Of a stretch of 64,000 bases of DNA, positions 8,977 through 18,572 are shown one piece after another. Location: assembly GCA_030681645.1 (NCBI GenBank), contig JAUXRX010000007.1:528576-592575 (forward strand), given 5' to 3'. Both the position numbers and the translations under genes were made by a program. Under the pieces are notes generated by a model that was not told the origin of the DNA, searched no databases, and saw nothing but the letters and a program-made list of their open reading frames with translations. This stretch comes from Archangium sp. GTDB lineage: Bacteria; Myxococcota; Myxococcia; Myxococcales; Myxococcaceae. Positions within the stretch are counted from its first letter, which is position 1, and each line of letters starts with the position of its first letter.

Positions 8977-11900
8977 TCATCCTTCGAGTGTCTTCGCGAA
9001 CTCCGTCGGACCGAGTGGGCACTTCTCGATCGTGATTCGAATCCGCTTTGTGCTGTTGCCCGTGCCCTTCGCTCCCCGCGCGCGGCCGATCCTCGCCTGC
9101 GCGGCGCTCAGCCCGCGGCGGACCTTCTCAACGTCGTCGATGACGATGGGGTAGGGGCGGCCCTCCACCTGCAGCCGACGCTCATCGATTGGCAACGTGA
9201 GGGTGTCCCTCGAGTCAACCACCGCATCGGTGATCTTCAGGCCCTGCGCGCGGAGCCGCTCGAGGATCAGCTCGAGGCCCGTTGCGTAGTCGGTGTTCCG
9301 CTCGCCTTTGGAGCCGCTGGCCCCGCCACGAGCCTCGACGATGACGCTGAGACTTTCGCCCACCGGCTCGACACTGAAAGACGCGTCGATGGCCTTTCCC
9401 TTCGGTCCCCGAAGCTTGCGGATCGGCGTGGCTCCGCCGGCTGCGTCCCGGACCAGTCCCTTTCCGAGGCGCCAAGCCGCGAGGGCCCAGCCCGTGTCGA
9501 TGTAGCGGGTGGATGCCTTCGGCGTTCCCTCGAGGTACCGCGTGCGGTTGACGAGCGCCTCGTCGAGCAGCGCGCCACTCGCTTTGGCGGCGTCGCCGGC
9601 CGCGACCACCCAGGCCAGATCGTTCAAGGAAACAGTTCGCTCGTCAAATCCGCCCTCACCGCCGTCGACCCTGAAACCACCGCGAGCCGCCGCGCCGAGG
9701 ATCCGCGCGCGTCGGCCGTTGGGCTGCTCCAGCACACGCGACTCCGCAGGCAGGTCCAGCAGCGCGTCCGCGATCAACTGGGCGCGACCGAGCGCTCCGT
9801 CGGGCAACTGACGTGACGTCTCCCGGCCTTCACCCCAGGTCCGCCACGTCGTGAAGTCGACGTCGGGTATCTGCCAGACCGATTCACTCTCCAGCCAGCG
9901 CCCAACTCCGAGGTATCGGAAGGCGCCGTTGGCTTTCTGGCAAAGCACGAAAGAGGTCTCGCCCGGCCGCTGTGGCTGCACGAAGTAGCGGACGCGGTCG
10001 GGAGCCACGAGGACTCCCTTCTTGTCGATGAAGATGAACAGGTGGCCGCTCTGACGACTGCTCTCTGGAGTCAGCTCGGGCAGACCGAATGCCGTCGGCA
10101 GCTCGCCTTCCGACATGGTCGTCCCGATCGCGGGACCCAGGTCCTCCGGCCGGATCACTTCATCCAACCGCGCGATCGCCACCGTCTCATCGCTCGCGTC
10201 GAATGACGGCCCTGACGGGTTGTCTGACGTCAGTCGCCAATGGCCGTCGACTTTTCGCAGTCGTTTGATCAGGTACTGACTGCCCAGTGAGGCCGGCAGT
10301 TGAGCAAGCACCACGCGTTCTTCCATCGCGGAGGGTGGGGCGCTGCGTGCCAGGCGCATGACCGCCCAGTCGCCGTCCCGCATCGGTGCCTTGCCTCCGT
10401 CCATTGACGTGCCCGACACCCGCACGGCGAACACGTCGGCAGCGTCCTGCTTGACCGGCAACATCACGTGCGTTCGCTGCGTGGCGTCCGCTCCCTCGGT
10501 TGCGTGACCCGCTGCGGCGCGGAGATCGGGGTAGGCCACGACGCCCCGCCGCGACGCCAGCTCGATGACGTTCCGGTTGACCGGCTCAGCCCAGAGGCCA
10601 TCTGGAGTGCGTTCGAAGCGAACGTCGAACGCGGTTCCGGGTTTGCCCGCGCTCGGCCCGAACCACGTCCGCAGCAGATCCGGAAGCTGGTTGCGCACAT
10701 GGCCCGCCCGACGGGCGACATTGCAGTACTCCTTCTGTAGCCGGAATTGCCAGACCACTCCGTCGACCCGAACGTCGGTCTCCCCCTGTGGCAGCTGCAC
10801 CTGCGACCGAGCTGGCAGCTTGAGAATGGGGTCGCGCTGGTTCCAGGTCACCCGGCACACGAAGCTGTCCGTTGACGCCTCAGCGTGTTGTTGGCGCGAG
10901 CGGTACTGGGCGAGCCGATAGTCGACGAGCTCGCCGGTCATCGCGGCCAGGGCTGCTTCGTCACCTGCCGCGATGCCGAACGTAGGAGCGAAGCGGTCGC
11001 CATCGACGCGGAACCAGGTCCGGCCGACCTTCTTCGTGGCCGTCCAGGCCTCAATCGGGTTCTTCTTCCAGTACGCCGCCCACTTCTTGTCCGCGGCCGG
11101 GCCCCGCACCTCATCAGCGACCTCCGCGAACAGCTCCGGTGAGCGCTGCAGGATCGCATGCGAGCGCACTGCCAGGTCGCGCAGCGGGATCCCCTCACGA
11201 AGCGCGTTGGCCTCAAGCAATGCCTCGAGCGTCACCATCTTGAAGCACTTCGTCATCTCGGTCGTTTCGAGGTCTCGCAGGAACGCGTCGTGGACGCCGA
11301 AGGCACGCTTCTCTGCCGGATTGAGATCGCTCTCGGCGTTCACGAAGTCGAACCAGCTCGTGTATCGCTGTTCCTTCCGCAGCCGGCTGGGCGGATACCC
11401 CATCCGCTCCAGTTCGCCAGCTGCGGGGCGCTCGCCCCGTTCCTGCCTCAGCTCACGGTAGACGGTCACCACCTCATCGGCGCCACTGCGCTTGTTCAGG
11501 AACTCCTTCAGGACGTCCTTCGCTTCGAGCGCGAGCTCGACCGAGCAGCCCGACGGCAGCTCGATCAGCTCCTCGCTGTCCAGAAGCGGGCGAAGATCAG
11601 GCTCATCGCGCCCGCCGAGTGAGAGCAGCGCCCGGAGCCGTTCAAGGAAGATGCGGTGGTTGCCGACGAAGTCGATGACGGTGACCGCGGTCTTGCCCGG
11701 GGCCGCGCGCAGGCCGCGCCCGAGCTGCTGCAAGAAAATGACGCTCGATTCTGTCGGCCGCAGCATCACCACCCGATCCACAGACGGCACGTCGACGCCT
11801 TCATTGAACACATCGACCGAACAAAGCGCGTCGATCGTTCCGGCTTCCAGCTCCTGCATCGCGGTGTCGCGATCGTCAGACCCTTCGCCAGAATAGACAG

Positions 11901-13722
11901 CCCTCGCTCTGACCTCCTTGCCGGTCAGCCACGCCCGGACGAAGTTCGCGTGCGCGATGCTGCAGCAGAAGATGAGCGTTCGACTGCCTGGATGCTTACC
12001 CCACGCGCGCCACATCGTGGTCATGCGCGCTTCGGTCTGCGCAAAGGCAGCCAGTTTCTCCGGATCGAAGCGCCGGTTGCGCCAGGGGATGTTGGCGTAG
12101 TCGATGTCGTCCTTCACCCCGAAGTAGTTGAACGGCACCAGTCGGCCGACCTGGACGCCGCGATCGACTCCGGCGTTGTAGGCAATGTGGTCGTCGAACA
12201 GGCCAAGAATGTCAGCGGAGTCAGCCCGGTCAGGCGTCGCCGTGAGGCCCAGAATGAAGCGTGGGCTGGACCTGGGATCTGCCTCGAGCGCTACGAGGAT
12301 CGTGCGGTAGGACTTCGCGGCCGCGTGATGCACCTCGTCGACCACCACGTAGTCGAAGCGCTGACCGGCCAGCTTCGCGACATGCTCCGGGCGCGCGAGC
12401 TTCGCGACAGAGGCGAACACCAGGTCCGCGGACAGATCGCACTCGTCGCCCAGGCACCAGCCCAGCCGAGCCTTCTGCCCGTTCGAGCGAAGGGCACGCC
12501 GATAGGTCTGCGCCGCCTGGGTCAGGAGCTCCTTGCGGTGCGCCAGAAACAGCAGACGCGGCGCTGCTCCCATCTCCTCACGGAGCTGTTGATGGTCGAA
12601 GGCAGCCAGCCACGTCTTGCCCAACCCAGTCGCAAGCACGACGAGTGCCCGCCTCCAGCCGAGCTTCCGAACCTCGCGCAGCCTGGCGAGCGCCTCGGTC
12701 TGGACGAGGTGTTCTTCCGGTGCCGGCGCGAGGGCTTCGGCCTCGGCCTCGCCCGGAGGGAGACTGTGCGGATTGAGCAGTGCTCTCGCTGCGTACGCCG
12801 CGATCCAATCAGCGTCGAGCTTCCGGCCTTCGCTCCACAGCGACTCAAAGGCGTCGCGGACTCGCACGTACGCCTCGGAGTCGCGATCACGATCGACCCG
12901 AAGATTCCATTCGATGCCCGTCTCGAGCGCCGACCGCGAGAGGTTGCTGCTGCCGACGAAGGCGACTCCGTAGTTCGGGCCCTCGAAGCGCCAGGCCTTC
13001 GGGTGAAACGCGCGCGTCAAACCCGGCAGATGCTCCACTTCGATGATCCGTGCCTCGAGCGTCCCGGGCGCCGTCGTGACTTCTTCATCGTCATCGCGCG
13101 CGGCGCTCGTGCGTTCCCAGGTGAGAAGCAGCTCAAGGGCGCTCGCTTGCGTGATGTCGAGGTAGTTGCCGGTCAGGATTCGTACGTTCGCTCCCCGCGC
13201 GACGGCGTTGCGAACACGCGACTCGATCAGGTCGAGGCCGGTCTCTTGAACGAAGGCCGCGACGATCGCGATCTCGTTCGCAGAGTCGAACAACGGGAAG
13301 ATGTGGCGCGTGAAGGGGTCCTTCATGCCGCCGCTGGAGAGCGGCTTGATCTTCCGCCGGTAGTTTCCCTTCGTGGGAATCACGTGGCGAACGCCGCCGC
13401 TCGGGTCGTCCATGTCGCCCTTGCGGCGCGGGATCACATGGACGTGCAGGTGCATCACGGTCTGGCCGGCTGCGGCCCCGACGTTGAATCCGACGTTGTA
13501 GCCGTCGGGTTGCTGGCCAGCGTCGAGAAGCCGCTTCACCTCGTCGACGAGCTGCATCAGGGCGGCGCGCTCAACCGGCGTTGCGCTGAACCAATCCGGT
13601 ACAACCCTGCGCGTGATGACGAGCGCGTGGCCTGGCGTGACGGGGTACTGGTCCCAAATTGCGAAGGCGTGGTCGTTCGATGCGAGCCATTCCGACGGGG
13701 GGATGCTCAGGAAGACCGACAC
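8977..13722 (-). CDS. HIT / PLD nuclease / SF2 helicase / S24 peptidase multidomain protein
   Basis: 1581 residues from a GTG start. Domains in order: HIT (1-115; histidine triad HLHVHV at 91-96); phospholipase-D-type nuclease (137-310; HPK at 240-242 and GSSN at 257-260); SF2 helicase (340-700; Walker A ATGLGKT 364-370, DEVH 462-465, LTATPDR 493-499, QQLGRGLR 665-672); a helicase-associated region resembling that of DUF3427-type helicases (700-1060); and an S24/LexA-like peptidase (1085-1195) retaining Ser1106 and Lys1153. The last ~90 residues resemble the head domain of ScoMcrA-like type IV restriction enzymes (tentative). PLD-helicase fusions are typical of anti-phage islands. It is divergent from the nuclease/ATPase gene at 13888. 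Substrate and defence role are inferred. Confidence 0.85.
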   Translation of the reverse strand: MSVFLSIPPSEWLASNDHAFAIWDQYPVTPGHALVITRRVVPDWFSATPVERAALMQLVDEVKRLLDAGQQPDGYNVGFNVGAAAGQTVMHLHVHVIPRRKGDMDDPSGGVRHVIPTKGNYRRKIKPLSSGGMKDPFTRHIFPLFDSANEIAIVAAFVQETGLDLIESRVRNAVARGANVRILTGNYLDITQASALELLLTWERTSAARDDDEEVTTAPGTLEARIIEVEHLPGLTRAFHPKAWRFEGPNYGVAFVGSSNLSRSALETGIEWNLRVDRDRDSEAYVRVRDAFESLWSEGRKLDADWIAAYAARALLNPHSLPPGEAEAEALAPAPEEHLVQTEALARLREVRKLGWRRALVVLATGLGKTWLAAFDHQQLREEMGAAPRLLFLAHRKELLTQAAQTYRRALRSNGQKARLGWCLGDECDLSADLVFASVAKLARPEHVAKLAGQRFDYVVVDEVHHAAAKSYRTILVALEADPRSSPRFILGLTATPDRADSADILGLFDDHIAYNAGVDRGVQVGRLVPFNYFGVKDDIDYANIPWRNRRFDPEKLAAFAQTEARMTTMWRAWGKHPGSRTLIFCCSIAHANFVRAWLTGKEVRARAVYSGEGSDDRDTAMQELEAGTIDALCSVDVFNEGVDVPSVDRVVMLRPTESSVIFLQQLGRGLRAAPGKTAVTVIDFVGNHRIFLERLRALLSLGGRDEPDLRPLLDSEELIELPSGCSVELALEAKDVLKEFLNKRSGADEVVTVYRELRQERGERPAAGELERMGYPPSRLRKEQRYTSWFDFVNAESDLNPAEKRAFGVHDAFLRDLETTEMTKCFKMVTLEALLEANALREGIPLRDLAVRSHAILQRSPELFAEVADEVRGPAADKKWAAYWKKNPIEAWTATKKVGRTWFRVDGDRFAPTFGIAAGDEAALAAMTGELVDYRLAQYRSRQQHAEASTDSFVCRVTWNQRDPILKLPARSQVQLPQGETDVRVDGVVWQFRLQKEYCNVARRAGHVRNQLPDLLRTWFGPSAGKPGTAFDVRFERTPDGLWAEPVNRNVIELASRRGVVAYPDLRAAAGHATEGADATQRTHVMLPVKQDAADVFAVRVSGTSMDGGKAPMRDGDWAVMRLARSAPPSAMEERVVLAQLPASLGSQYLIKRLRKVDGHWRLTSDNPSGPSFDASDETVAIARLDEVIRPEDLGPAIGTTMSEGELPTAFGLPELTPESSRQSGHLFIFIDKKGVLVAPDRVRYFVQPQRPGETSFVLCQKANGAFRYLGVGRWLESESVWQIPDVDFTTWRTWGEGRETSRQLPDGALGRAQLIADALLDLPAESRVLEQPNGRRARILGAAARGGFRVDGGEGGFDERTVSLNDLAWVVAAGDAAKASGALLDEALVNRTRYLEGTPKASTRYIDTGWALAAWRLGKGLVRDAAGGATPIRKLRGPKGKAIDASFSVEPVGESLSVIVEARGGASGSKGERNTDYATGLELILERLRAQGLKITDAVVDSRDTLTLPIDERRLQVEGRPYPIVIDDVEKVRRGLSAAQARIGRARGAKGTGNSTKRIRITIEKCPLGPTEFAKTLEG

Positions 13723-13887
13723 GTCAGAAGTATGCTCGAGAGCGACCGTGCCAAGTGCGGATTCGTGGCGCCTCCTGGTTGCGTGACCTCATCTGTCACA
13801 TCTCTGGTCATCAGTCCGGCATCGAGCCGGTTGCACGCCGCTGATCAGGAAACGACAGACGCGCTTTGGTCCGCGTAACCTGGACCC
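13723..13887. promoter_or_regulatory. Divergent promoter region of the helicase/nuclease pair
   Basis: 165 bases between a GTG start (minus) and an ATG start (plus). It contains TGAC-N7-GTCA at 13784-13798, embedded in a wider TGACC...GGTCA inverted repeat ending at 13810. These are candidate operators shared by both genes. The S24 domain of the neighbouring protein suggests damage-linked control, but no confirmed LexA box was recognised. Confidence 0.4.
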
Positions 13888-15816
13888 ATGTCATTCGACC
13901 CAAGCGCGTGGTCCGGGCGCTTCGCGGAACTCGTTACACTTCCGCGGGCCCAGCTCCAGGCACGCCTTGAGTCCTTCGTGCCCGATGCGACGCGAGAGCA
14001 GAAGGACGCCTGGGCGACACAACTGGATGTGCTCGAGCGGGAAGGGGCGCAGGTCCTTCAGCTCCACCCACCAGCCGCTGCTGATTCGGCCATTCTCGAG
14101 TATCCGCTGCCCCGCGAGGCTGGCCGAAGACCCGACGTTCTGGTTCTCCAGAACGGGCGCGTCGTCGTCGTCGAGTTCAAGGGTTCGGGACGCCTGCGCC
14201 ACGCCGACATCGACCAGGTGGCCGCCTACGCGCGCGACCTTTTCCAGTATCACGATGCCTGCGAAGGACTGTCTGTGGTCGCCGTTCTCGTTCTCTGCGG
14301 CGAAGGGGCCCAGCGGCGTGATGTCGACGGCGTCCGGGTCGTGCCAGCGTCTGAGCTCGCTGCCGTTCTTGTCGAGCTCGGCCGCTCGGCTTCCGGTCGG
14401 CCCGTGCCCATGGCCTCGTTCCTCGCTGGCGAATATGCGCCCCTCCCGTCTCTCGTCGCAGCCGCTCGGCTGCTCTTCGAGAATCTCCGACTTCCTTACG
14501 TTCGACGCGCCGCGAGCGCGGGCGTGCACCGCGCCGTCGAGCGCATTCTCGAGCTCGCACGGGAGGCGCGTGAGAAGCGCGAGCGAGTACTCGTCCTGTT
14601 GACGGGTGTGCCTGGTGCGGGAAAGACGCTCGTCGGTCTTCAGGTGGCGCATTCAGCGGCGCTGGAGGAGGGCTTTCGCGCCGGCCCGCGCATGCCCCGC
14701 GGCGCCCCCGCGACGTTCCTCTCAGGGAACGGCCCTCTGGTGCAGGTGCTTCAGCATGCGTTGCACAGTGGTGCGTTTGTGCAGGACATGCACCGGTACA
14801 TCCGCGAATACGGACTCGAGCGCCCATCGGTCGTTCCTCCCGAGCACGTTGTCGTCTTCGATGAGGCGCAGCGGGCGTGGGATCGCGCGAAGATCGCGGA
14901 CTTCTACTCGAAGAAATTGCCGAAGATCTCAGCCGAGCGACACCGCTCTGAACCCGATCTGCTCATCGAGATTGCCAACCGATTGGAGGGTTGGAGCCTT
15001 GTGCTCGCGCTCGTCGGCGAGGGGCAGGAGATTCACACTGGCGAGGAGGCCGGGATCGCTCAGTGGTCGGCCGCAGTGCAGCACGCCCCGTCGCGATGGC
15101 GGGTCATCGGCCCCTCGCGGCTGGCGAGTTTGTTTCAGGGCTCGGCGTTCGAGCCCGATCGCGCCCTCGACCTCGACGTCTCCCTTCGGGCCCAGGCGGC
15201 CGGAGATCTCCATCGCTGGGTCTCCACGCTTCTCGATGGGCCCGATCCCGCCGCTTGCGCGGCCCTCGGGCGACGCCTTCGGCATGACGGATTTCCGATC
15301 TATGTCACGCGCGACCTGGACGCTGCCAAGGCCTACGCACGCGATCGCTTCGGAGGTGAGCTCGAGCGCCGCTTCGGTCTACTGGCGTCTTCCAAGGCGA
15401 AGAACCTCCTCCAGCACGGCATTGACCCGGGCTTTCAGGCCACCAAGCTCATTCGAATTGGCAACTGGTTCAACGACGGTCCCGAGAGCGAGCGGAGTTG
15501 CTGTCGCCTCGACGACGTCGTGACGGAGTTTCAATGTCAGGGGCTCGAGCTCGACCTGCCCATTGTCTGTTGGGGCGATGACTTCGTACGAAGTGGAGGT
15601 GGTTGGGAAATGCGTGCTGTGCGCCCTCAGCCGATGGTCCGCGACGCGATGCGACTCCGCAGGAACGCGTATCGAGTGCTGCTCACTCGTGGTCGAGAGG
15701 GGCTCGTGGTGTTCGTGCCCTCCGAGCCCGCTGTGTCGATGCAGGCGACGTTTGCCGCGCTTGTGGCGGCAGGCGCGATCCCGGTGGAAGGGTTGCGAAA
15801 CGCGCAGGCTGCTTGA
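13888..15816 (+). CDS. PD-(D/E)xK-like nuclease fused to DUF2075-type P-loop ATPase/helicase
   Basis: 642 residues. The N-terminal region carries a PD-(D/E)xK-like signature: RRPDVLV with Asp83, then VVVVEFKG with Glu96 and Lys98, and a downstream Gln110. The ATPase follows, with Walker A GVPGAGKT at 240-247 and Walker B VVVFDEAQ at 321-328. The C-terminal motifs QGLELD and YRVLLTRGREG are those of the DUF2075 superfamily-1-like helicases. It starts 165 bases from the divergent HIT-PLD-helicase gene. Together they look like a two-gene defence or DNA-processing system; this pairing is inferred from synteny, not known to me as a named system. Confidence 0.85.
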   Translation: MSFDPSAWSGRFAELVTLPRAQLQARLESFVPDATREQKDAWATQLDVLEREGAQVLQLHPPAAADSAILEYPLPREAGRRPDVLVLQNGRVVVVEFKGSGRLRHADIDQVAAYARDLFQYHDACEGLSVVAVLVLCGEGAQRRDVDGVRVVPASELAAVLVELGRSASGRPVPMASFLAGEYAPLPSLVAAARLLFENLRLPYVRRAASAGVHRAVERILELAREAREKRERVLVLLTGVPGAGKTLVGLQVAHSAALEEGFRAGPRMPRGAPATFLSGNGPLVQVLQHALHSGAFVQDMHRYIREYGLERPSVVPPEHVVVFDEAQRAWDRAKIADFYSKKLPKISAERHRSEPDLLIEIANRLEGWSLVLALVGEGQEIHTGEEAGIAQWSAAVQHAPSRWRVIGPSRLASLFQGSAFEPDRALDLDVSLRAQAAGDLHRWVSTLLDGPDPAACAALGRRLRHDGFPIYVTRDLDAAKAYARDRFGGELERRFGLLASSKAKNLLQHGIDPGFQATKLIRIGNWFNDGPESERSCCRLDDVVTEFQCQGLELDLPIVCWGDDFVRSGGGWEMRAVRPQPMVRDAMRLRRNAYRVLLTRGREGLVVFVPSEPAVSMQATFAALVAAGAIPVEGLRNAQAA

Positions 15817-15866
15817 TGGGACGCGGAACGTTAGTGGATTCATAGACTTGGCGCTCCTTGTCCCCA

Positions 15867-15888
15867 GGTGTCAGTGGCGGGTGAGATG
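15867..15888 (+). promoter_or_regulatory. GTGTCAGTG-N4-GTGAGA motif, copy 1
   Basis: The two conserved blocks start at 15868 and 15881. The same blocks with identical spacing recur at 18708-18726. TGTCAGTG equals the -35 core of the RecA-independent (PafBC-type) DNA-damage promoter of actinobacteria, but the expected -10 box is not seen here. The motif lies 53 bases before the start codon at 15941. Confidence 0.35.
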
Positions 15889-15940
15889 CAGCGAGCGGGC
15901 CTGACCTGAGCCGTCACACTGACCTCATACCTTGCCTCGC

Positions 15941-16687
15941 ATGGTCCTCAGCGTGCTGGTGGCGGGTGTGTTGGCGCAGGCGTCGGGCGGGTGCGTGAAG
16001 GACACCGACTGCAAGGGCGATCGGATCTGCGAGGCCGGCGTCTGCGTGTCGCCTGGGCCGCCACCCGCGCCGCCGCCCGAGAGCTTCCCCCGCGTCGTCC
16101 ACCTCGAAGGCCAGGTCTGCGTTCAGTCCCTCGACGCCCAGGGGCAGGTGCAGCAGTCGTGTCGGGCGGAAGACGCCCCTGCGAGGCGACCGCTCCCGTC
16201 TGCTGCGGACGCGGCCTGGGAGGCGCCCCCGCCAGCGCCCCCGCCCGAGAAGGCACGCTCCCGGTTCAGCGCTGACGTCGCGGCGCACGGTGGGGCGATG
16301 GTGCTCGTCGCGGGCTCAGCCTCCTTCGCGTTGCCGCAGGTCACCGCGTACGTCGCGTTCGGCAGTCGCAGGCCCTCAGGCGCGGGCTTCGTCGCCGTCA
16401 CCAACGCCACGCTCGGTTTCAATTCCTTCGGGGCGATCTTCACGCTCAACGTTGCCCCGGGGCTCCGGCTCGGTGCCGCGTCGCACGTGGTGCTGTCGCT
16501 GGGGCCATCGCTCCTCACCGGTGGCTTCGGCGGCGAGACCTTCACCGGCCTCGCCGGCGCCGCGATCGTGCAGGGCGTCATCAGCCTGGCCGGCGGCCTC
16601 GTCCTCACCACGCAGGCCGGCCTCCACTTCGACCTGAGCGGCGCCATGTTCACCGCGGGGATCGGTCTTGGATTTTCCACCCTCTGA
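15941..16687 (+). CDS. Secreted Cys-motif protein with glycine-rich C-terminal domain
   Basis: 248 residues from the ATG at 15941 (a TTG lies three codons upstream). A short signal peptide (1-17) precedes CVKDTDCKGDRICEAGVC, a Dickkopf-like Cys motif frequent in myxobacterial secreted proteins. A Pro-rich linker follows (about 40-55), then a charged region. The C-terminal ~135 residues alternate small and hydrophobic residues, as in an outer-membrane beta structure. The function is unknown. The WYL regulator gene follows 34 bases later on the same strand and may be co-transcribed. Confidence 0.7.
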   Translation: MVLSVLVAGVLAQASGGCVKDTDCKGDRICEAGVCVSPGPPPAPPPESFPRVVHLEGQVCVQSLDAQGQVQQSCRAEDAPARRPLPSAADAAWEAPPPAPPPEKARSRFSADVAAHGGAMVLVAGSASFALPQVTAYVAFGSRRPSGAGFVAVTNATLGFNSFGAIFTLNVAPGLRLGAASHVVLSLGPSLLTGGFGGETFTGLAGAAIVQGVISLAGGLVLTTQAGLHFDLSGAMFTAGIGLGFSTL

Positions 16688-16721
16688 TCCCCGACGTAGG
16701 CTCGGCGCCCTGGAGGTCGGC

Positions 16722-17753
16722 GTGGCGGTGAAGAAGAAGACGACGAAGGCGGCGGCCGGGCGGAACGACCAGGTCGTGCGCATCCTCCACCTCCTGCGCG
16801 ATCTCGAGCGGCTCGGCGGCTGCGATCTCTACGAGCTCGCCACCCACTACGGCACCACCACCCGCACCATCCGCCGCGACCTCGAGGCGCTCGAAGAGGC
16901 CGGCATTCCCCTCAAGAAGGAGCCGGGCGAGGGCAGCAAGGTGCGCTGGGCCCTCGACACCGCCGCCACCAGCCGCATCACCAACCTCATCGAGACCACC
17001 CACTTCCTCGCCCTGCGCCTCGCCATGAACGAGGGCCTCGCTCTCAAGCGGCAGAGCCTGCTCTTCGCGTCGCTCGAGGATCTGTCAGATCGCATCGAGC
17101 TCGCCATCGGCAAGCAGGGCCGCGCCCAGCTCCAGGCGATCGACAACTGCTTCTTCAGCTGGGACAAGTTCGCCTGGCGCAACGCTCCGCTCGATGTCGT
17201 GCTGCCCCTGGTCGATGCCATCACCGAGCGGAAGAAGTGCGAGGTCACGTACCGCGCGCCGTCCAGCGGCAACAAGGCGAACTCGTTCTCCGTGCTCCCC
17301 CTGCGCCTCTTCGTGCACCATGGCGCGCTCTACCTGCACGCGTGGCAGCCGAAGCACCAGACCGTGCTGCCGCTCAACCTGCACCGGCTCATCGCGCTCA
17401 AGGTGTCCGACGAGGTGCTCCCCATGCCCCCCGGCTACGACGCCGCTCAGCTCGAGGCGACCGCGTTCGGGATCTTCATCGGGCCGAAGCCCGAGACCTT
17501 TGAGCTCCGCTTCGATGCGTTCTCCCGGCCGTACATCGAGGAGCGGCAGTGGCACCCATCGCAGAAGCTGGTGCCCCAGGAAGAGGGTGGCGTGGTGCTC
17601 AGCTTCGAGTGCGCGCCCAGCTACGAGGTCACCAACTGGGTCGCGTCGTGGAGGGATCACGTGCAGGTGCTCAAGCCCGAGAAGCTGCGGGCCGAGCTGC
17701 TCACCTACGGCGCGTGGCTGCTCACCGAGTACGCCGGCTCGCTGCCGCTCTGA
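16722..17753 (+). CDS. WYL-domain transcriptional regulator
   Basis: 343 residues. The GTG at 16722 was chosen because GGAGG at 16712-16716 lies five bases upstream; a longer frame from 16668 would overlap the previous gene. An N-terminal HTH of the HTH_11 type (ELATHYGTTTRTIRRDLEAL) is followed by a WYL domain (VTYRAPSSGNK...LFVHHGALYLHAW) and a C-terminal WCX-like extension. WYL proteins are ligand-sensing regulators often linked to DNA-damage and phage-defence loci, and this one lies just after the helicase/nuclease pair. Its target is not known. Confidence 0.85.
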   Translation: MAVKKKTTKAAAGRNDQVVRILHLLRDLERLGGCDLYELATHYGTTTRTIRRDLEALEEAGIPLKKEPGEGSKVRWALDTAATSRITNLIETTHFLALRLAMNEGLALKRQSLLFASLEDLSDRIELAIGKQGRAQLQAIDNCFFSWDKFAWRNAPLDVVLPLVDAITERKKCEVTYRAPSSGNKANSFSVLPLRLFVHHGALYLHAWQPKHQTVLPLNLHRLIALKVSDEVLPMPPGYDAAQLEATAFGIFIGPKPETFELRFDAFSRPYIEERQWHPSQKLVPQEEGGVVLSFECAPSYEVTNWVASWRDHVQVLKPEKLRAELLTYGAWLLTEYAGSLPL

Positions 17754-17765
17754 CTCCGGTCTCCA

Positions 17766-18572
17766 TCAGAAGAGGTATGTGTAGCCGGCGGTAGCCCCGT
17801 AGCGTGCGGTCTGGAGCTCCCGGTCGAGGTAGTTGGCGAATCCGACCGTCGCCGTGAGCGCGAGTTGGTGTTGCCCCCGATCACCAAGCTTGATGACGAC
17901 CGGCTGCAGGACCGGCCCGACGAAGAACACGTTCATATCTCCGATGATCGCGCCCACCTGGGCTCCGACGCCGAGCGTGTAGAAGTCGGAGAGGTTGATG
18001 TGGAGCAGACCGTCTATCGAGCCGAGAAAGCCCGCTCCGTAGCCGACCGCCAGCGCAAGGTTCAGCCCGAGCCTGAAGCCCGTCTTTCCGAAGTTGAAGT
18101 CGAAGACTCCATGGCCGCCCGCATCGAAGCCGAGGCGACCACCACCGGCGCTGACGCCAAGGCCGAAGTGAAATCCCCGCGCAGAGGTGCTGTCTGGAGC
18201 ACTCGCACTGGCTTCGCCAACCGGCGCAGCTGCGGGTGGAGGGGGAGGCGGCGGCACTGCCTCACTCGCAGCGGGTGCAGTTGCGACGGTCGCCGGCGCG
18301 GCGGAAGCGATGGCGACGGGAGCGGCCTCGGCGTTTCTGGGCTCCAACTCAGGCGGCTCCGCATTGGCCGACCTCATGTCGATGATGGTCTCGAACGGAA
18401 TGACCGAAGTGCCCTTTGCGGTGGTGAAGAGGTACCCGCTCTTCGTTTCCGAGAGCACTCGCCCCTGACGGGACTTTCCATCGCGGGTGCGAATGACCAG
18501 CTCTCCAACAGGCTGCGCGAATGCGGTGGCGGCAACGACGAAAGAAGCGATGAGGCATTTGAACGAGTGCAT
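17766..18572 (-). CDS. Outer-membrane beta-barrel-like protein
   Basis: 268 residues. A signal peptide (1-20, ending AFAQ) precedes an SH3-like region (GELVIRTRDGKSRQGRVLS) and a long Ala/Pro linker (about 80-130). The C-terminal ~140 residues are Gly/aromatic-rich alternating strands ending in YTYLF. A terminal aromatic residue is the usual outer-membrane assembly signal. It is probably a small periplasm-spanning outer-membrane protein of unknown function. It converges with the WYL regulator, and the coding ends are 12 bases apart. Confidence 0.72.
   Translation of the reverse strand: MHSFKCLIASFVVAATAFAQPVGELVIRTRDGKSRQGRVLSETKSGYLFTTAKGTSVIPFETIIDMRSANAEPPELEPRNAEAAPVAIASAAPATVATAPAASEAVPPPPPPPAAAPVGEASASAPDSTSARGFHFGLGVSAGGGRLGFDAGGHGVFDFNFGKTGFRLGLNLALAVGYGAGFLGSIDGLLHINLSDFYTLGVGAQVGAIIGDMNVFFVGPVLQPVVIKLGDRGQHQLALTATVGFANYLDRELQTARYGATAGYTYLF

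Noticed and set aside
11656..13878. 740-codon ORF antisense to the helicase fusion
   Set aside because: The opposite strand has recognisable HIT, PLD and helicase motifs; this frame has none.
13723..13887. Classical LexA box for the S24-containing gene
   Set aside because: No recognised LexA consensus was found; only the TGAC-N7-GTCA dyad is present.
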